Virus record (IMG/VR): IMGVR_UViG_3300044956_000682
Location: 1-46,073 of that record
Direction: 5' to 3' (one strand)
Source: a virus
DNA: 46,073 bases
Shown here: positions 8,660 through 16,988 of the stretch, one piece after another
Position numbering within the stretch: position 1 is the stretch's first letter
How the letters are laid out: the number at the start of each line of letters is the position of its first letter
Program-made: the position numbers and the translations under genes
Notes under the pieces: model-generated
Databases searched by the model: none
Seen by the model: the letters and a program-made list of their open reading frames with translations, nothing else
Told to the model about the DNA's origin: nothing

Positions 8660-9205
8660 ATGTTTATAGAACCAAAACATATCTACTCTTCATATGTAGA
8701 TAATAATATAGGTAAAAGTATCTATGATGTAGTTATAACTAGCAAACCTAAAAAAATTATTGACTTTGGATTGCTATATGGTTATTCAATTATTTGTTTA
8801 GCTCAAGCAGTTAAAGATAATGGGTTTGGAGAAATTATTGGATATGATTTATTTGAAGAATATCCATATAAAGCATCTGATAAAAGTATTGTAGAATATA
8901 ATTTAAAATATTATAATCTAAAACAATATGTTACTTTAAAGAAAATTAATTTTAATGATTGGTTAAATCAAGATGAAGAATTTGACTTAATACATTTAGA
9001 TATATCTAATGATGGTGATACAATATTATCATTGTATAATAAGTACCCAACCTCAAAAATTATTTTTGAAGGAGGAACATTAGAGAGAGATAGTATTAGT
9101 TGGATGGAAAAATATAATAGAACTAAAATACAATCAATTCAATCTATCACTAATTATAAAGTAATCAATAATAAGTTCCCTAGTTTATCAGGAATAAATC
9201 TTTAA
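8660..9205 (+). CDS. Class I SAM-dependent methyltransferase-like protein
   Basis: 181-aa Rossmann-fold protein. KKIIDFGLLYGYSIICLAQAV corresponds to motif I, IIGYDLFEEYPY to motif II with its acidic residue, and EFDLIHLDISNDGDTILSLY to motif IV. The layout resembles small sugar O-methyltransferases of the class I family. The motif I loop is FGLLYGYS instead of the usual glycine-rich GxGxG, so activity is not certain. It starts 1 nt after the aminotransferase stop. Confidence 0.7.
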   Translation: MFIEPKHIYSSYVDNNIGKSIYDVVITSKPKKIIDFGLLYGYSIICLAQAVKDNGFGEIIGYDLFEEYPYKASDKSIVEYNLKYYNLKQYVTLKKINFNDWLNQDEEFDLIHLDISNDGDTILSLYNKYPTSKIIFEGGTLERDSISWMEKYNRTKIQSIQSITNYKVINNKFPSLSGINL

Positions 9206-9209
9206 ACAG

Positions 9210-10109
9210 ATGAAAAAAATAGCAGTTATAGCTTCTGGATGGCATTATGCTTCACAGTTCTATAAGGCATTAGCTAATCAAAATAAACAAGATAATGTTA
9301 TTGATTTATTTACAATAAGTCATCGTAGCCCAGAACATATAGATGCCATCAGTGAAAAAGAATCAATTCGTTTATATAAAGGAGAAGATATACTTAAACA
9401 TTTAGACACAGCTTTATATAATGAGATATTAACAATAGATATTATTAAAAAATTAGGATGGAATTATATTGAAAAACCAAATACAATTGGTGACATGGAA
9501 GTGTTTAATCAATGGTGTGAGGACTATGACTATACTAATTATGATATATTTTTAGTAACACATGATGATAATTTAATATTATCTAATACTTTGTTTATTG
9601 ATATTTTTAATCCTGAGTTAACATTATTTAAACCTATAGAATCTAGTAAGTATGGAGTAAGTAACCATCAATTTAAAACAGAAATTGTTCCTAATAAAAA
9701 TGATTGGATGTTTTTAGATAATGGTTATACAGAACAAATTCCAAAAGCATTTACACCACGTGGGTCATTTTGTTTTTATACTAAAGAATTTATTGACATG
9801 TTACCTAAAAATAGATTTCCAATGGATAATATTAAGGTTAATCGTGTTAATAAAACAAATTCTCCAAAATATAATGATATCACTGATTGGAATACAACAG
9901 CAGGTAATTTAAGAAATTTTATTTACAATAATAATCTTATAAACTCAGTGCGTTGGTTTTCTAATACAAAACGAATTAGTAAATATTGTATTGAAGGAGA
10001 AAGAGGTTTTATACATACTTGTGATAATGATGAGGCTAGTAGATATTTTAGTAATTTAAATAAGGCTATACAGCATAATAATATAAGGTATGAAAATCTG
10101 GAATTATAG
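9210..10109 (+). CDS. Putative glycosyltransferase-like protein
   Basis: 299-aa protein with a Rossmann-like start (MKKIAVIASGWHYASQFYKA) and an acidic strand DIFLVTHDDNLIL that could be a GT-A metal site. Later RGSFCFYTKEFIDMLPKNRF looks like the acceptor-side strand of phage and giant-virus glycosyltransferases. I cannot assign a CAZy family, so this is inferred from residues and context. It is followed by a 20-nt overlap with the next methyltransferase gene. Confidence 0.55.
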   Translation: MKKIAVIASGWHYASQFYKALANQNKQDNVIDLFTISHRSPEHIDAISEKESIRLYKGEDILKHLDTALYNEILTIDIIKKLGWNYIEKPNTIGDMEVFNQWCEDYDYTNYDIFLVTHDDNLILSNTLFIDIFNPELTLFKPIESSKYGVSNHQFKTEIVPNKNDWMFLDNGYTEQIPKAFTPRGSFCFYTKEFIDMLPKNRFPMDNIKVNRVNKTNSPKYNDITDWNTTAGNLRNFIYNNNLINSVRWFSNTKRISKYCIEGERGFIHTCDNDEASRYFSNLNKAIQHNNIRYENLEL

Positions 10110-10698
10110 TAGTTATCAAGAATATAAGGATAATCAAATTAGAGGTAATAGAAATAAAATAAAAAATTCATTTGTTGATCCAGTATCAATTGATATGATT
10201 TGTAATTATATATTTAAATTACAAACACCAAAATTTATATTATGTCATGGTACAAGACAAGGTTTAGAGCAACAATATTTTAAGCAATCCTTTGCTAAAT
10301 TAAATGTTGATATTAATGTTTTAGGTACAGAAATTTCTCCAACAGCAATTAATTTTCCTAATACTATTGAATGGGATTTTCATAATGTCAAAGATGAATG
10401 GGTATCAAATGTTGATATTGTATACTCAAACTCAATTGATCACTCATATAAACCATATGACTGTTTAAAAGCTTGGATGTCATGTTTAAATAAGGATGGT
10501 TTATGTATTTTAGAATACAGTATTGTTTGTAATAAAGTATTTGATCCAATTGATCCGTTTACTTCAACATTAGAAGAATTTACTGAGTTTGTAAGTGCTG
10601 ATTATGAGTTAGTAGATGTTTTAACTAATGATAGTTTACAAGATTTAGGTCATAGTCATAAAGGTATACGTCACTTTTTTATATTAAGAAATAAATGA
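10090..10698 (+). CDS. Class I SAM-dependent methyltransferase
   Basis: 202-aa protein. FILCHGTRQGLEQQYF is a motif I-like strand and loop, VLGTEISPTA gives the acidic residue that binds the SAM ribose, VDIVYSNSIDHSYKPYDCL is motif IV, and LNKDGLCILEYSI is the motif VI strand typical of class I methyltransferases. It overlaps the upstream gene by 20 nt and the next by 4 nt (ATGA). Its context suggests a sugar or sugar-precursor target; the substrate is unknown. Confidence 0.72.
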   Translation: MKIWNYSSYQEYKDNQIRGNRNKIKNSFVDPVSIDMICNYIFKLQTPKFILCHGTRQGLEQQYFKQSFAKLNVDINVLGTEISPTAINFPNTIEWDFHNVKDEWVSNVDIVYSNSIDHSYKPYDCLKAWMSCLNKDGLCILEYSIVCNKVFDPIDPFTSTLEEFTEFVSADYELVDVLTNDSLQDLGHSHKGIRHFFILRNK

Positions 10699-11597
10699 AA
10701 GTAGCTTTTTTTACTGAGATGGAATTTGAAGGTAAAGTACCTCGTAATCATTTAAATATGAGAACTGAGTTTGCTTGGATGGTTGCTTTAGAAACTGATC
10801 ATTATAATATAAAACAAATACCTACTGAGAAATATGATTTAGGAATTGTTATTATACCTAAGAAAAATCCTGATTTTGATTTAGATAATTTAAAGTTAAG
10901 CTGTAATAAGATAGCTGTGATGCAAGAGGGACCTAATTGGTTTTGGCAAGACTATGACTTAACAAAACAAATTTGGTATTATAATACTTTAACTTCAGCT
11001 GATATTATTTTTACTCATAATGAAACTGATAAAATATATTATCAAGGATTAACTAACCACCCAAATGTTAGAGTTATGTCTTCACTTATGATTGAAGATG
11101 CTATAGGTGAATTAGAACAAGTAAAAAGACAGGGTGTTATTATAGGAGGTAATTTTGTGTCATGGTATGGTGGATTTGATTCTTATATAGTAGCAAGTGA
11201 AATAACTGATAAAGTATTTGCTCCATCAATGGGTAGAAAACAAGTAGGTGAAGAACAATTAATACAACATTTACCTTACCTAACTTGGAAACAATGGATA
11301 CATGAGTTAAATAAATTTAAATATGGAATTCATCTAATGAGAACTCATGCTGCTGGTACATTTGCTCTTAACTGTGCTTACTTAGGTATACCTTGTATTG
11401 GGTATAAAGGGTTAGATACTCAAGAAATTTGTCATCCTGATTTAACAGTTGATGTAGGGGACTTGGTTACAGCAAAAAAATTAATTAAATTATTGAATAA
11501 TGATACTGTATTTTATAATAACTGTAGTCAAACTGCTATTGATAATTATAAAAACAAATATACAGAACAAGTATTTAAAAGTAAATTTGGAGTATGA
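10695..11597 (+). CDS. GT-B glycosyltransferase-like protein
   Basis: 300-aa protein with Rossmann features and a GT-B donor-site-like C-terminal half: KFKYGIHLMRTHAAGTFAL followed by NCAYLGIPCIGYKGLDTQE, resembling the ribose/diphosphate-binding loop and conserved proline-glycine strand of GT4-type enzymes. The classic E-x7-E is not present. The N-terminal half (KYDLGIVIIPKK, IAVMQEGPNWFWQDY) fits an acceptor domain. It begins in an ATGA overlap and ends in an ATGA overlap, so it is tightly coupled on both sides. Confidence 0.65.
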   Translation: MKVAFFTEMEFEGKVPRNHLNMRTEFAWMVALETDHYNIKQIPTEKYDLGIVIIPKKNPDFDLDNLKLSCNKIAVMQEGPNWFWQDYDLTKQIWYYNTLTSADIIFTHNETDKIYYQGLTNHPNVRVMSSLMIEDAIGELEQVKRQGVIIGGNFVSWYGGFDSYIVASEITDKVFAPSMGRKQVGEEQLIQHLPYLTWKQWIHELNKFKYGIHLMRTHAAGTFALNCAYLGIPCIGYKGLDTQEICHPDLTVDVGDLVTAKKLIKLLNNDTVFYNNCSQTAIDNYKNKYTEQVFKSKFGV

Positions 11598-12439
11598 AAG
11601 TATTAGTTACAGGAGGTGCTGGTTTTGTAGGCACTAATTTAATTAAACAATTATTAAAAGAAGGACATAGTGTAGTGTCAGTTGATAATTATTATACTGG
11701 TTTAAAATCTAATCATCAAGAAGGAGCTCAATATATTGAATTTGACATTAGAAATATTGATGATTACTCAGTATGGGGAGAATTTGATGTTGTCTATCAT
11801 TTAGCAGCTATAGCTAGAATACAACCATCATTTAAAGAACCATATGATTATTTCACTACTAATGCTAATGGTACCTTTAAAATAGCTAAATATTGTTCTG
11901 AAAAAAACATTCCATTAGTTTTTGCTGGTAGTAGTTCTCACCACTCAGGTAAGTTTAAAAATCCTTATACATTTAGTAAAGATATAAGTGAAGAAATTGT
12001 TCAACTATTTCAAACACATTATGGATTAAAGGCATCTATTGCTCGTTTTTATAATGTGTATGGCCCTCATCATTTAAAAGAAGGAGGATATTGTACTGTA
12101 ATTGGTAAATGGGAAAAATTATATGAAGAAGGAAAACCACTTATAATTTATGGTACAGGTGAGAAACGTAGAGATTTTACTCATGTAAATGATATAGTAA
12201 GTGCTTTAATATTAATAGATAAAAAACAAGCTTGGGGAAATATATTTGAGTTAGGTAGAGGTAAAAATTACTCTATTAATGAAATAGCTAACTTATATAA
12301 AACTAATATAGTGTATGAAGATAATAAACCAGGTGAAGCTCAAACTACATTATGTATGGTTACATTAGCTAAAGAAATATTAGGATGGGAAGCTAAAATT
12401 AATATTGAAGATTATATAAAAGAATATTTAAATAAATAA
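11594..12439 (+). CDS. NAD-dependent epimerase/dehydratase (extended SDR) 1
   Basis: 281-aa extended short-chain dehydrogenase acting on a nucleotide-sugar. TGGAGFVG at residues 6-13 binds NAD(P); D31 and N32 follow strand 2; AGSSSHHSG carries the catalytic Ser region; NPYTFSK holds the Y125/K129 catalytic pair. ARFYNVYGPHH and RDFTHVNDIVSAL are family motifs. It is shorter than GalE (about 330 aa), as is common for UDP-glucuronate or dTDP-glucose type enzymes, and it follows a UDP-sugar dehydrogenase in the same island. Exact reaction (epimerase, dehydratase or decarboxylase) cannot be told. Confidence 0.9.
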   Translation: MKVLVTGGAGFVGTNLIKQLLKEGHSVVSVDNYYTGLKSNHQEGAQYIEFDIRNIDDYSVWGEFDVVYHLAAIARIQPSFKEPYDYFTTNANGTFKIAKYCSEKNIPLVFAGSSSHHSGKFKNPYTFSKDISEEIVQLFQTHYGLKASIARFYNVYGPHHLKEGGYCTVIGKWEKLYEEGKPLIIYGTGEKRRDFTHVNDIVSALILIDKKQAWGNIFELGRGKNYSINEIANLYKTNIVYEDNKPGEAQTTLCMVTLAKEILGWEAKINIEDYIKEYLNK

Positions 12440-12443
12440 AAAT

Positions 12444-13337
12444 ATGAGACATGCTGTTATAGGTGGAGCTGGTTTTATTGGACATCATATTGTTAATTAC
12501 TTAATTAATAGAGGAGATGAAGTTATAGTTATAGATAATTTAAATACAGGTGTTATTGAAAATATTAATAAACAAGCTATATTTCATAAATTAGATATTG
12601 TTTATGATGATCTAAAACCAGTATTACAAGGGGTTACAAATATTTATTTAACAGCTGCTTTAGCTAGAGTACAACCATCAATTAAAGATCCAATATCATT
12701 TAATAAAGTTAATGTTGAGGGAATATTACAAGTACTAGAAGCTAGTAGAGTAGTAGGTGTGAAACGAGTTATATATTCTGCTTCTAGTAGTGCTTATGGT
12801 AATGCCAAAATATTTCCAACACCAGAAACAGCTTCAACTAATCCATTAAGTCCATATGGATTACAAAAATATATTGGAGAACAATATTGTAAATTATATA
12901 GTGGATTGTATGGATTAGATACAGTGTCATTAAGATATTTTAATGTGTATGGTGAAGGAATGCCATTAACAGGAGCATATAGAACTGTTATTAGTATATT
13001 TGGAGAACAATTTAAAAATAATAAACCATTAACTATAACAAATGATGGTAACCAGTGTAGAGATTTCACATATGTTAGTGATGTTGTAGCTGCTAATATA
13101 TTAGCTGGTGATTATGAAGATAAATTAAATGGAGATGTGTTTAATGTAGGTAATGGAGGTAATTTTTCTATTAATGAGGTAGCTAGTATGTTTAGTGATA
13201 ATATTATATATAGTGAGCAACGACTTGAGCCTATGCAAACATTAGCTGATAATAGTAAATTACAAAATACATTTGGATGGTCTCCAAAAGGAAATTTGAA
13301 ACAATGGATAGAACAATATAAAAAAAGTTTAATATGA
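12444..13337 (+). CDS. NAD-dependent epimerase/dehydratase (extended SDR) 2
   Basis: 297-aa paralogue of the preceding gene. GGAGFIG at residues 7-13 is the NAD-binding loop, YSASSSAYGNA the catalytic Ser region, and SPYGLQKY carries Y138/K142. LRYFNVYGEGM and RDFTYVSDVVAANI are typical of UDP-glucose 4-epimerase-like enzymes. Both tandem proteins share the unusual A-(I/L)-ARxQPS segment, suggesting duplication or parallel acquisition. It overlaps the downstream GT2 gene by 4 nt. A C4-epimerase is the most likely call; specificity unknown. Confidence 0.9.
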   Translation: MRHAVIGGAGFIGHHIVNYLINRGDEVIVIDNLNTGVIENINKQAIFHKLDIVYDDLKPVLQGVTNIYLTAALARVQPSIKDPISFNKVNVEGILQVLEASRVVGVKRVIYSASSSAYGNAKIFPTPETASTNPLSPYGLQKYIGEQYCKLYSGLYGLDTVSLRYFNVYGEGMPLTGAYRTVISIFGEQFKNNKPLTITNDGNQCRDFTYVSDVVAANILAGDYEDKLNGDVFNVGNGGNFSINEVASMFSDNIIYSEQRLEPMQTLADNSKLQNTFGWSPKGNLKQWIEQYKKSLI

Positions 13338-14521
13338 AAATAAGTTTTATACAACCAAGTAGAAATAATCTAAAATATCTTAAGTGGTCTTATAATTCAA
13401 TTAGAAAGAATCAAAATAACCATGAAGTTGAAATTTGTGTAGCTGATGATTTTAGTAATGATGGTACTTGGGAGTGGTGTCAAGAAAAAATGGCTAGTGA
13501 TTCTAATTTTAAAGCTATTAGGAATGAAGGACCAACTCGATTAGGCCACACTATACTTTATGATAAATTAATCAATGAAGTAGCTACTAATGATGTGGCT
13601 ATGATTTATCATGCTGACATGTATCTATGTCCTGGGGCTTTAGATGCTATTAAAAAGCATATTAAACCTAAAACAATAGTATCATTAACTAGGATTGAAC
13701 CCCCATTACATCCACCAGGACCAGAGAAAGTATTTATTGATTGGGGAGCTACTGAGCCAGAACAATTTAATGAGGTTAAATTTTTAGAATGGTTTAACAC
13801 ATTGGAAAAAAAAGAACCAACTGAAGGCATTTTTGCACCTTGGGCTTTTTATAGATCTGATTTTCAAAAAATAGGAGGACATGATCCTTTATTTGCTCCT
13901 CAATCTAAAGAAGACAGTGACATATTTAATCGTTTTCAACTTAATAAAGTTAAGTTTATACAAACATGGGAAGGATTTGTTTACCATATGACATGCCGTG
14001 GTAGTAGATTTAATCCAACATTAACAACACCAGGTAAAAATAGTAGTGAGTGGGAAGCTCAAAACTTAAAATCATCTAGAAATTTTATTCGTAAGTGGGG
14101 ACATTTTGTTAAACATGATCCATTTATGAAACCAATCATACCTCATAAGTATGATATTGGATTTGTAGTTCATAATTGTAATTTAGAAACATTAGCTATT
14201 TTAGAACCATGGTGTAATAATATATACATTGATAATATAGAAATGCTTTTACAACAATATCTAGAGTTAGAACAACCTCATACTATTATTAATTTAAAAG
14301 ATAAGATTAAACTAATAGGACATAATACATCTAATAATGATATTACTATTGAATTTGATGCTACAAAATTAACTCAAGAATCATTTATTACAGTAACCCA
14401 ATTCCCAGAAATAATAACTCAATCAGGAGAAATAGGTGAATTTGAATTAGATATATTTAATATTTCTATAGCCTATATGAACACATATGAGGATAAACTT
14501 ATCCATATTTATAACAAATAA
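13334..14521 (+). CDS. GT2-family glycosyltransferase
   Basis: 395-aa protein. Residues 1-250 are a GT2 GT-A domain: MKISFIQPSRNNLKYLKWSY, EICVADDFSNDGTWEW (the D-D-x-S-x-DGT motif), YHADMYLCPGALDAI as the metal-site strand, and GGHDPLFAPQSKEDSDIFNR as the acceptor-side ED motif. The last 140 residues have no recognised domain (a Rossmann-like strand DIGFVVHNCNLETLAIL is visible). It is the last sugar gene of the island; the next gene, 6 nt on, is a small phage hypothetical. Confidence 0.87.
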   Translation: MKISFIQPSRNNLKYLKWSYNSIRKNQNNHEVEICVADDFSNDGTWEWCQEKMASDSNFKAIRNEGPTRLGHTILYDKLINEVATNDVAMIYHADMYLCPGALDAIKKHIKPKTIVSLTRIEPPLHPPGPEKVFIDWGATEPEQFNEVKFLEWFNTLEKKEPTEGIFAPWAFYRSDFQKIGGHDPLFAPQSKEDSDIFNRFQLNKVKFIQTWEGFVYHMTCRGSRFNPTLTTPGKNSSEWEAQNLKSSRNFIRKWGHFVKHDPFMKPIIPHKYDIGFVVHNCNLETLAILEPWCNNIYIDNIEMLLQQYLELEQPHTIINLKDKIKLIGHNTSNNDITIEFDATKLTQESFITVTQFPEIITQSGEIGEFELDIFNISIAYMNTYEDKLIHIYNK

Positions 14522-14527
14522 TAGGCT

Positions 14528-14848
14528 ATGGCTAAAAAATCAAATAGACAGGTACCCTCTATGGTTATAACCATTAAAGGTGAGGGACAAGCAGATATAA
14601 ATGCTTTATGTAAAAATGAAATGTTTGTTAAAGCAGTTTATATTGAAACAATAGCTGGAATTAAAGATGCTATTAATACTAAAAGTAAAACAGCTATTTT
14701 ATTTCAAATAGCTAAAAGTGATTATTATCTAGAGTTAGATAAAAGCCAATGGAAACAAGCTTTACAAACATGTATTGATAGACTCATTGAAACAGAGCAA
14801 TATGAAGAGTGTTCTAAAATAAAAGTGTTGATGGATAAAATAAAGTAA
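14528..14848 (+). CDS. Hypothetical protein, paralogous C-terminus with the gene at 18085
   Basis: 106-aa protein of unknown function. Its C-terminal 40 residues, SQWKQALQTCIDRLI then QYEECSKIKVLMDKI, match the C-terminus of the 97-aa protein at 18085 (NQWKTSLNTCLNVFV, MYEECAVIRDMLNKL). The YEEC-x-x-I-x-x-ML core looks like the helical hairpin of UvrB/UvrC-type UVR motifs, a known small interaction motif. A role as an interaction adaptor is inference. Confidence 0.65.
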   Translation: MAKKSNRQVPSMVITIKGEGQADINALCKNEMFVKAVYIETIAGIKDAINTKSKTAILFQIAKSDYYLELDKSQWKQALQTCIDRLIETEQYEECSKIKVLMDKIK

Positions 14849-14849
14849 T

Positions 14850-15260
14850 ATGAAACAAAATAGTTATGATGATATTAAGAAAGCTGTTGATCAACTATTA
14901 AAAATAACTTCTACAGTTAAGCGTAAGAAAAAAGCTTATATTGATAAACAAAAAGATTTGTTTATTAATATAATTATGGCTTTACAAGCATCTCAAACTA
15001 GAACTATTCTTACCCAAACAGAATTAAAACTTGATTTTAGTAGTTATGATGAGATGTATTTGCAAATAATTGATTCACTTATACTACTTCATTTTGGTAA
15101 AGAAGGATTTGAGTTAATAAGTTGGTACTTATATGAAAAAATAAATCCAGATGGTACATTTAATGAATTACGAAATGCTGATGAGAAAACTGTACCAAGT
15201 GATACACCTGAGGATATTTGGAATATATTAGTTAATATAAAAACAAGTAATGAAAGCTAA
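14850..15260 (+). CDS. Hypothetical phage protein
   Basis: 136-aa mostly helical protein with a lysine-rich N-terminus (STVKRKKKAYIDKQKDLF) and a later LLHFGKEGFELISWYLYEK segment. I recognise no catalytic motif. It starts 1 nt after the previous stop and overlaps the next gene by 11 nt. The FELISWYLYEKI segment is reminiscent of small uncharacterised proteins in T4-like phages. Function unknown. Confidence 0.6.
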   Translation: MKQNSYDDIKKAVDQLLKITSTVKRKKKAYIDKQKDLFINIIMALQASQTRTILTQTELKLDFSSYDEMYLQIIDSLILLHFGKEGFELISWYLYEKINPDGTFNELRNADEKTVPSDTPEDIWNILVNIKTSNES

Positions 15261-15891
15261 ACCACTATTAAAAAGTGATATAGAGTGTGCTATGAGAATG
15301 ACTAAATCAAATAGAGCAGGAGCGAGATTTTTAAGATGTAGTTATATCCATTATAAGAAATGGGCTAAAAATTATAAAGTAGATGATAATGATCCTAATT
15401 CACTTACTTTATTTGATAAACATAAAAACCAATCAGGTAAAGGTATAGCTAAGTTTTTATCTAATAAAGGTAAAGAACCAGCATTAATGGATGTTATTGA
15501 GGGTAGAGTACCTATTGACTCATACACACCTGAAAAATTAAAAAATAGATTAATACAAGAGAGTTACTTACAAGAGTGTTGTGCTAAATGTCAATTTCAA
15601 GAGCGTAGAGTAGTAGATTATAAAGTACCACTTATACTTAATTTTAAAGATGGTAATAAGAAAAATTGGTCATTAGATAATTTAGAATTACTTTGTTATA
15701 ATCATTATTTTCTTTATGTTGGAAACATATTCACTGACAAACAAATACAGCATTTAGAAGATTACAATCCATCTACATTCCAATCTAAAGTAGATTGGGA
15801 AATGGATGATCATTTTAAAGAACATCTACAAAACCTAAATATAATTAATACTGATAATGAACCAGGTTCAGAGTTTATTTCTAAAGCTTGA
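15250..15891 (+). CDS. HTH plus degenerate HNH-like protein
   Basis: 213-aa protein. The N-terminal SNRAGARFLRCSYIHYKKWAK looks like a helix-turn-helix. Residues 110-155 align with the HNH layout CxxC...LDHINGD...NLxLLCPNCH: CAKC is kept (C111, C114), but LDHINGD is LNFKDGN, so the catalytic His is Phe132, and the second zinc pair is LCYNH (C149, H152). It is therefore probably a nuclease-dead zinc-binding DNA-binding protein or regulator. It carries the DPNSLTL motif also seen in the protein at 16989. The stop codon lies inside the TTGACC box of the next promoter. Confidence 0.7.
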   Translation: MKAKPLLKSDIECAMRMTKSNRAGARFLRCSYIHYKKWAKNYKVDDNDPNSLTLFDKHKNQSGKGIAKFLSNKGKEPALMDVIEGRVPIDSYTPEKLKNRLIQESYLQECCAKCQFQERRVVDYKVPLILNFKDGNKKNWSLDNLELLCYNHYFLYVGNIFTDKQIQHLEDYNPSTFQSKVDWEMDDHFKEHLQNLNIINTDNEPGSEFISKA

Positions 15892-15915
15892 CCGCTGTTA
15901 ATAATCTATATTTAA
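15888..15915 (+). promoter_or_regulatory. TTGACC-N13-TATATTTAA promoter, copy 1
   Basis: TTGACC at 15888-15893, 13 nt, TATATTTAA at 15907-15915. It lies 17 nt before the SWIM gene ATG (15932) and overlaps the stop codon of the HNH-like gene. Member of a 15-copy family. Confidence 0.6.
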
Positions 15916-15931
15916 TTAATAAATAAAGGTT

Positions 15932-16363
15932 ATGTTATACAATGTTGAAATTGTTTATGATGATGGACAGTCCATAACTGAATTAGTTCATTCAGAAAAA
16001 CCACTCACAATTCATCCTAAGCAAGATGGTATTAGAACAGCTAAAGTGAATGTTCACAAATATGAAATTGAATATCATCTACCACCAACTATATTTTTTT
16101 CACCAACTGATGGTAAAAAGTATCTAGTACCAATGTGGGTTGAAGTTCATCCAAATACAACATATGGTGATATTAAATGGATTAAACCTAAAGTAAAAAA
16201 AGTAATTGAACATATCCAAGGTTCAATGGGTGCATATAAAACCACTTATGATCCAAATAAAAATACTTACAAATGTACTTGTATGGGATTTTGGAGAAGT
16301 AAGGGTAATTGTAAACATGTTAAAGCACTTAAAGAGAAAAATTTGGTTATCAAAAGTAAATAA
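15932..16363 (+). CDS. SWIM zinc-finger protein
   Basis: 143-aa protein whose C-terminus carries a SWIM-type zinc finger: C115-T-C117, nine residues, C127-K-H129 (KCTCMGFWRSKGNCKHVKAL), matching CxCxnCxH. SWIM fingers are known to bind DNA or proteins. Residues 1-100 are a beta-rich domain with no recognised family (VKVHPKQDG-type strands, PTIFFSPTDGKKYLVPMW). Translation starts after an AAATAAAGGTTATG leader. A DNA- or protein-binding accessory role is plausible; no enzymatic residues are visible. Confidence 0.75.
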   Translation: MLYNVEIVYDDGQSITELVHSEKPLTIHPKQDGIRTAKVNVHKYEIEYHLPPTIFFSPTDGKKYLVPMWVEVHPNTTYGDIKWIKPKVKKVIEHIQGSMGAYKTTYDPNKNTYKCTCMGFWRSKGNCKHVKALKEKNLVIKSK

Positions 16364-16377
16364 CTTAAATTAATATT

Positions 16378-16656
16378 ATGAATGAAATATTTTTTGGTGG
16401 CGGAAATAATCTTATAATTCAAACATCTAAAAATGTACAATTAAGAGAAACATTAGTTCTTATTAATGGACAAAAAGAACCAATTGAATTGGATGTAAAA
16501 ATAACCGCAGATTTTAATACAATACCTGAAAAGTATCATGAAGTTTTTTTAAATATTATGTCTTCAAAATATTATAATAGAGTATCGTTTGGTGATAATC
16601 CATTTAGTCAATGTGTTCCACCTAAAAAGAAAAAATGGTATCAGTTTTGGAAATAA
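16378..16656 (+). CDS. Hypothetical protein, 92 aa
   Basis: Unrecognised 92-aa protein with a glycine-rich start (MNEIFFGGGNNLIIQTSKNV), a beta-rich middle (ETLVLINGQKEPIELDVKI) and a basic-aromatic tail PPKKKKWYQFWK. Such lysine-tryptophan tails are often membrane-surface or nucleic-acid contacts, which is only a guess. It follows the SWIM gene by 14 nt. Confidence 0.55.
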   Translation: MNEIFFGGGNNLIIQTSKNVQLRETLVLINGQKEPIELDVKITADFNTIPEKYHEVFLNIMSSKYYNRVSFGDNPFSQCVPPKKKKWYQFWK

Positions 16657-16678
16657 TATTTATAAATAAATAAAGAAT

Positions 16679-16933
16679 ATGTTAACAATAAAATATTTCA
16701 CAGCTAGTTGGTGTGGCCCATGTAAAATGTTTGGTCCAATATTTGATAAAGCAATGATGGAGACAGGAGTTAATTATCAAAAAATTGATGTTGATCAAAA
16801 TAAAGATATAGCTCTTAAATATGGAGTCATGAGTGTTCCTTCACTTATATTTGAGCGTGATAATGTTATGATCAATAGAAGAACAGGTGTTTGTTCATAT
16901 AATGAATTGATCACAATGATTAACCGCTCATGA
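16679..16933 (+). CDS. Thioredoxin-like protein
   Basis: 84-aa thioredoxin. TASWCGPCKMF carries the redox CGPC pair (C12, C15) and GVMSVPSLIF the cis-proline loop. It is shorter than E. coli thioredoxin (108 aa), ending at the last helix, as in several phage-coded thioredoxins. Expected to be a cytoplasmic disulfide reductant, perhaps for ribonucleotide reductase or as a polymerase accessory; no partner is in this window. TATTTATA and TATAAATA occur in the leader (16657-16668). Confidence 0.92.
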   Translation: MLTIKYFTASWCGPCKMFGPIFDKAMMETGVNYQKIDVDQNKDIALKYGVMSVPSLIFERDNVMINRRTGVCSYNELITMINRS

Positions 16934-16937
16934 TTAG

Positions 16938-16974
16938 TTGACCTGAGTTTTTGTGTTAAATTTAATTATAAATA
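16938..16974 (+). promoter_or_regulatory. TTGACC-N13-TAAATTTAA promoter, copy 2
   Basis: TTGACC at 16938-16943, 13 nt, TAAATTTAA at 16957-16965, then TATAAATA at 16967-16974. The next ATG is at 16989. Confidence 0.6.
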
Positions 16975-16988
16975 AAAATTAAAAAAAT

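Noticed and set aside
9721-9912. 63-codon + strand frame inside the gene at 9210
   Set aside because: It is in another frame of a well-supported longer gene and has no leader.
16657-16974. TATAAATA sites in the 16-27 kb region read as T4 late promoters
   Set aside because: Several of them are the tail of the TTGACC-N13-TAnnTTTAA element, so the octamer alone is weak evidence in a sequence this rich in A and T.
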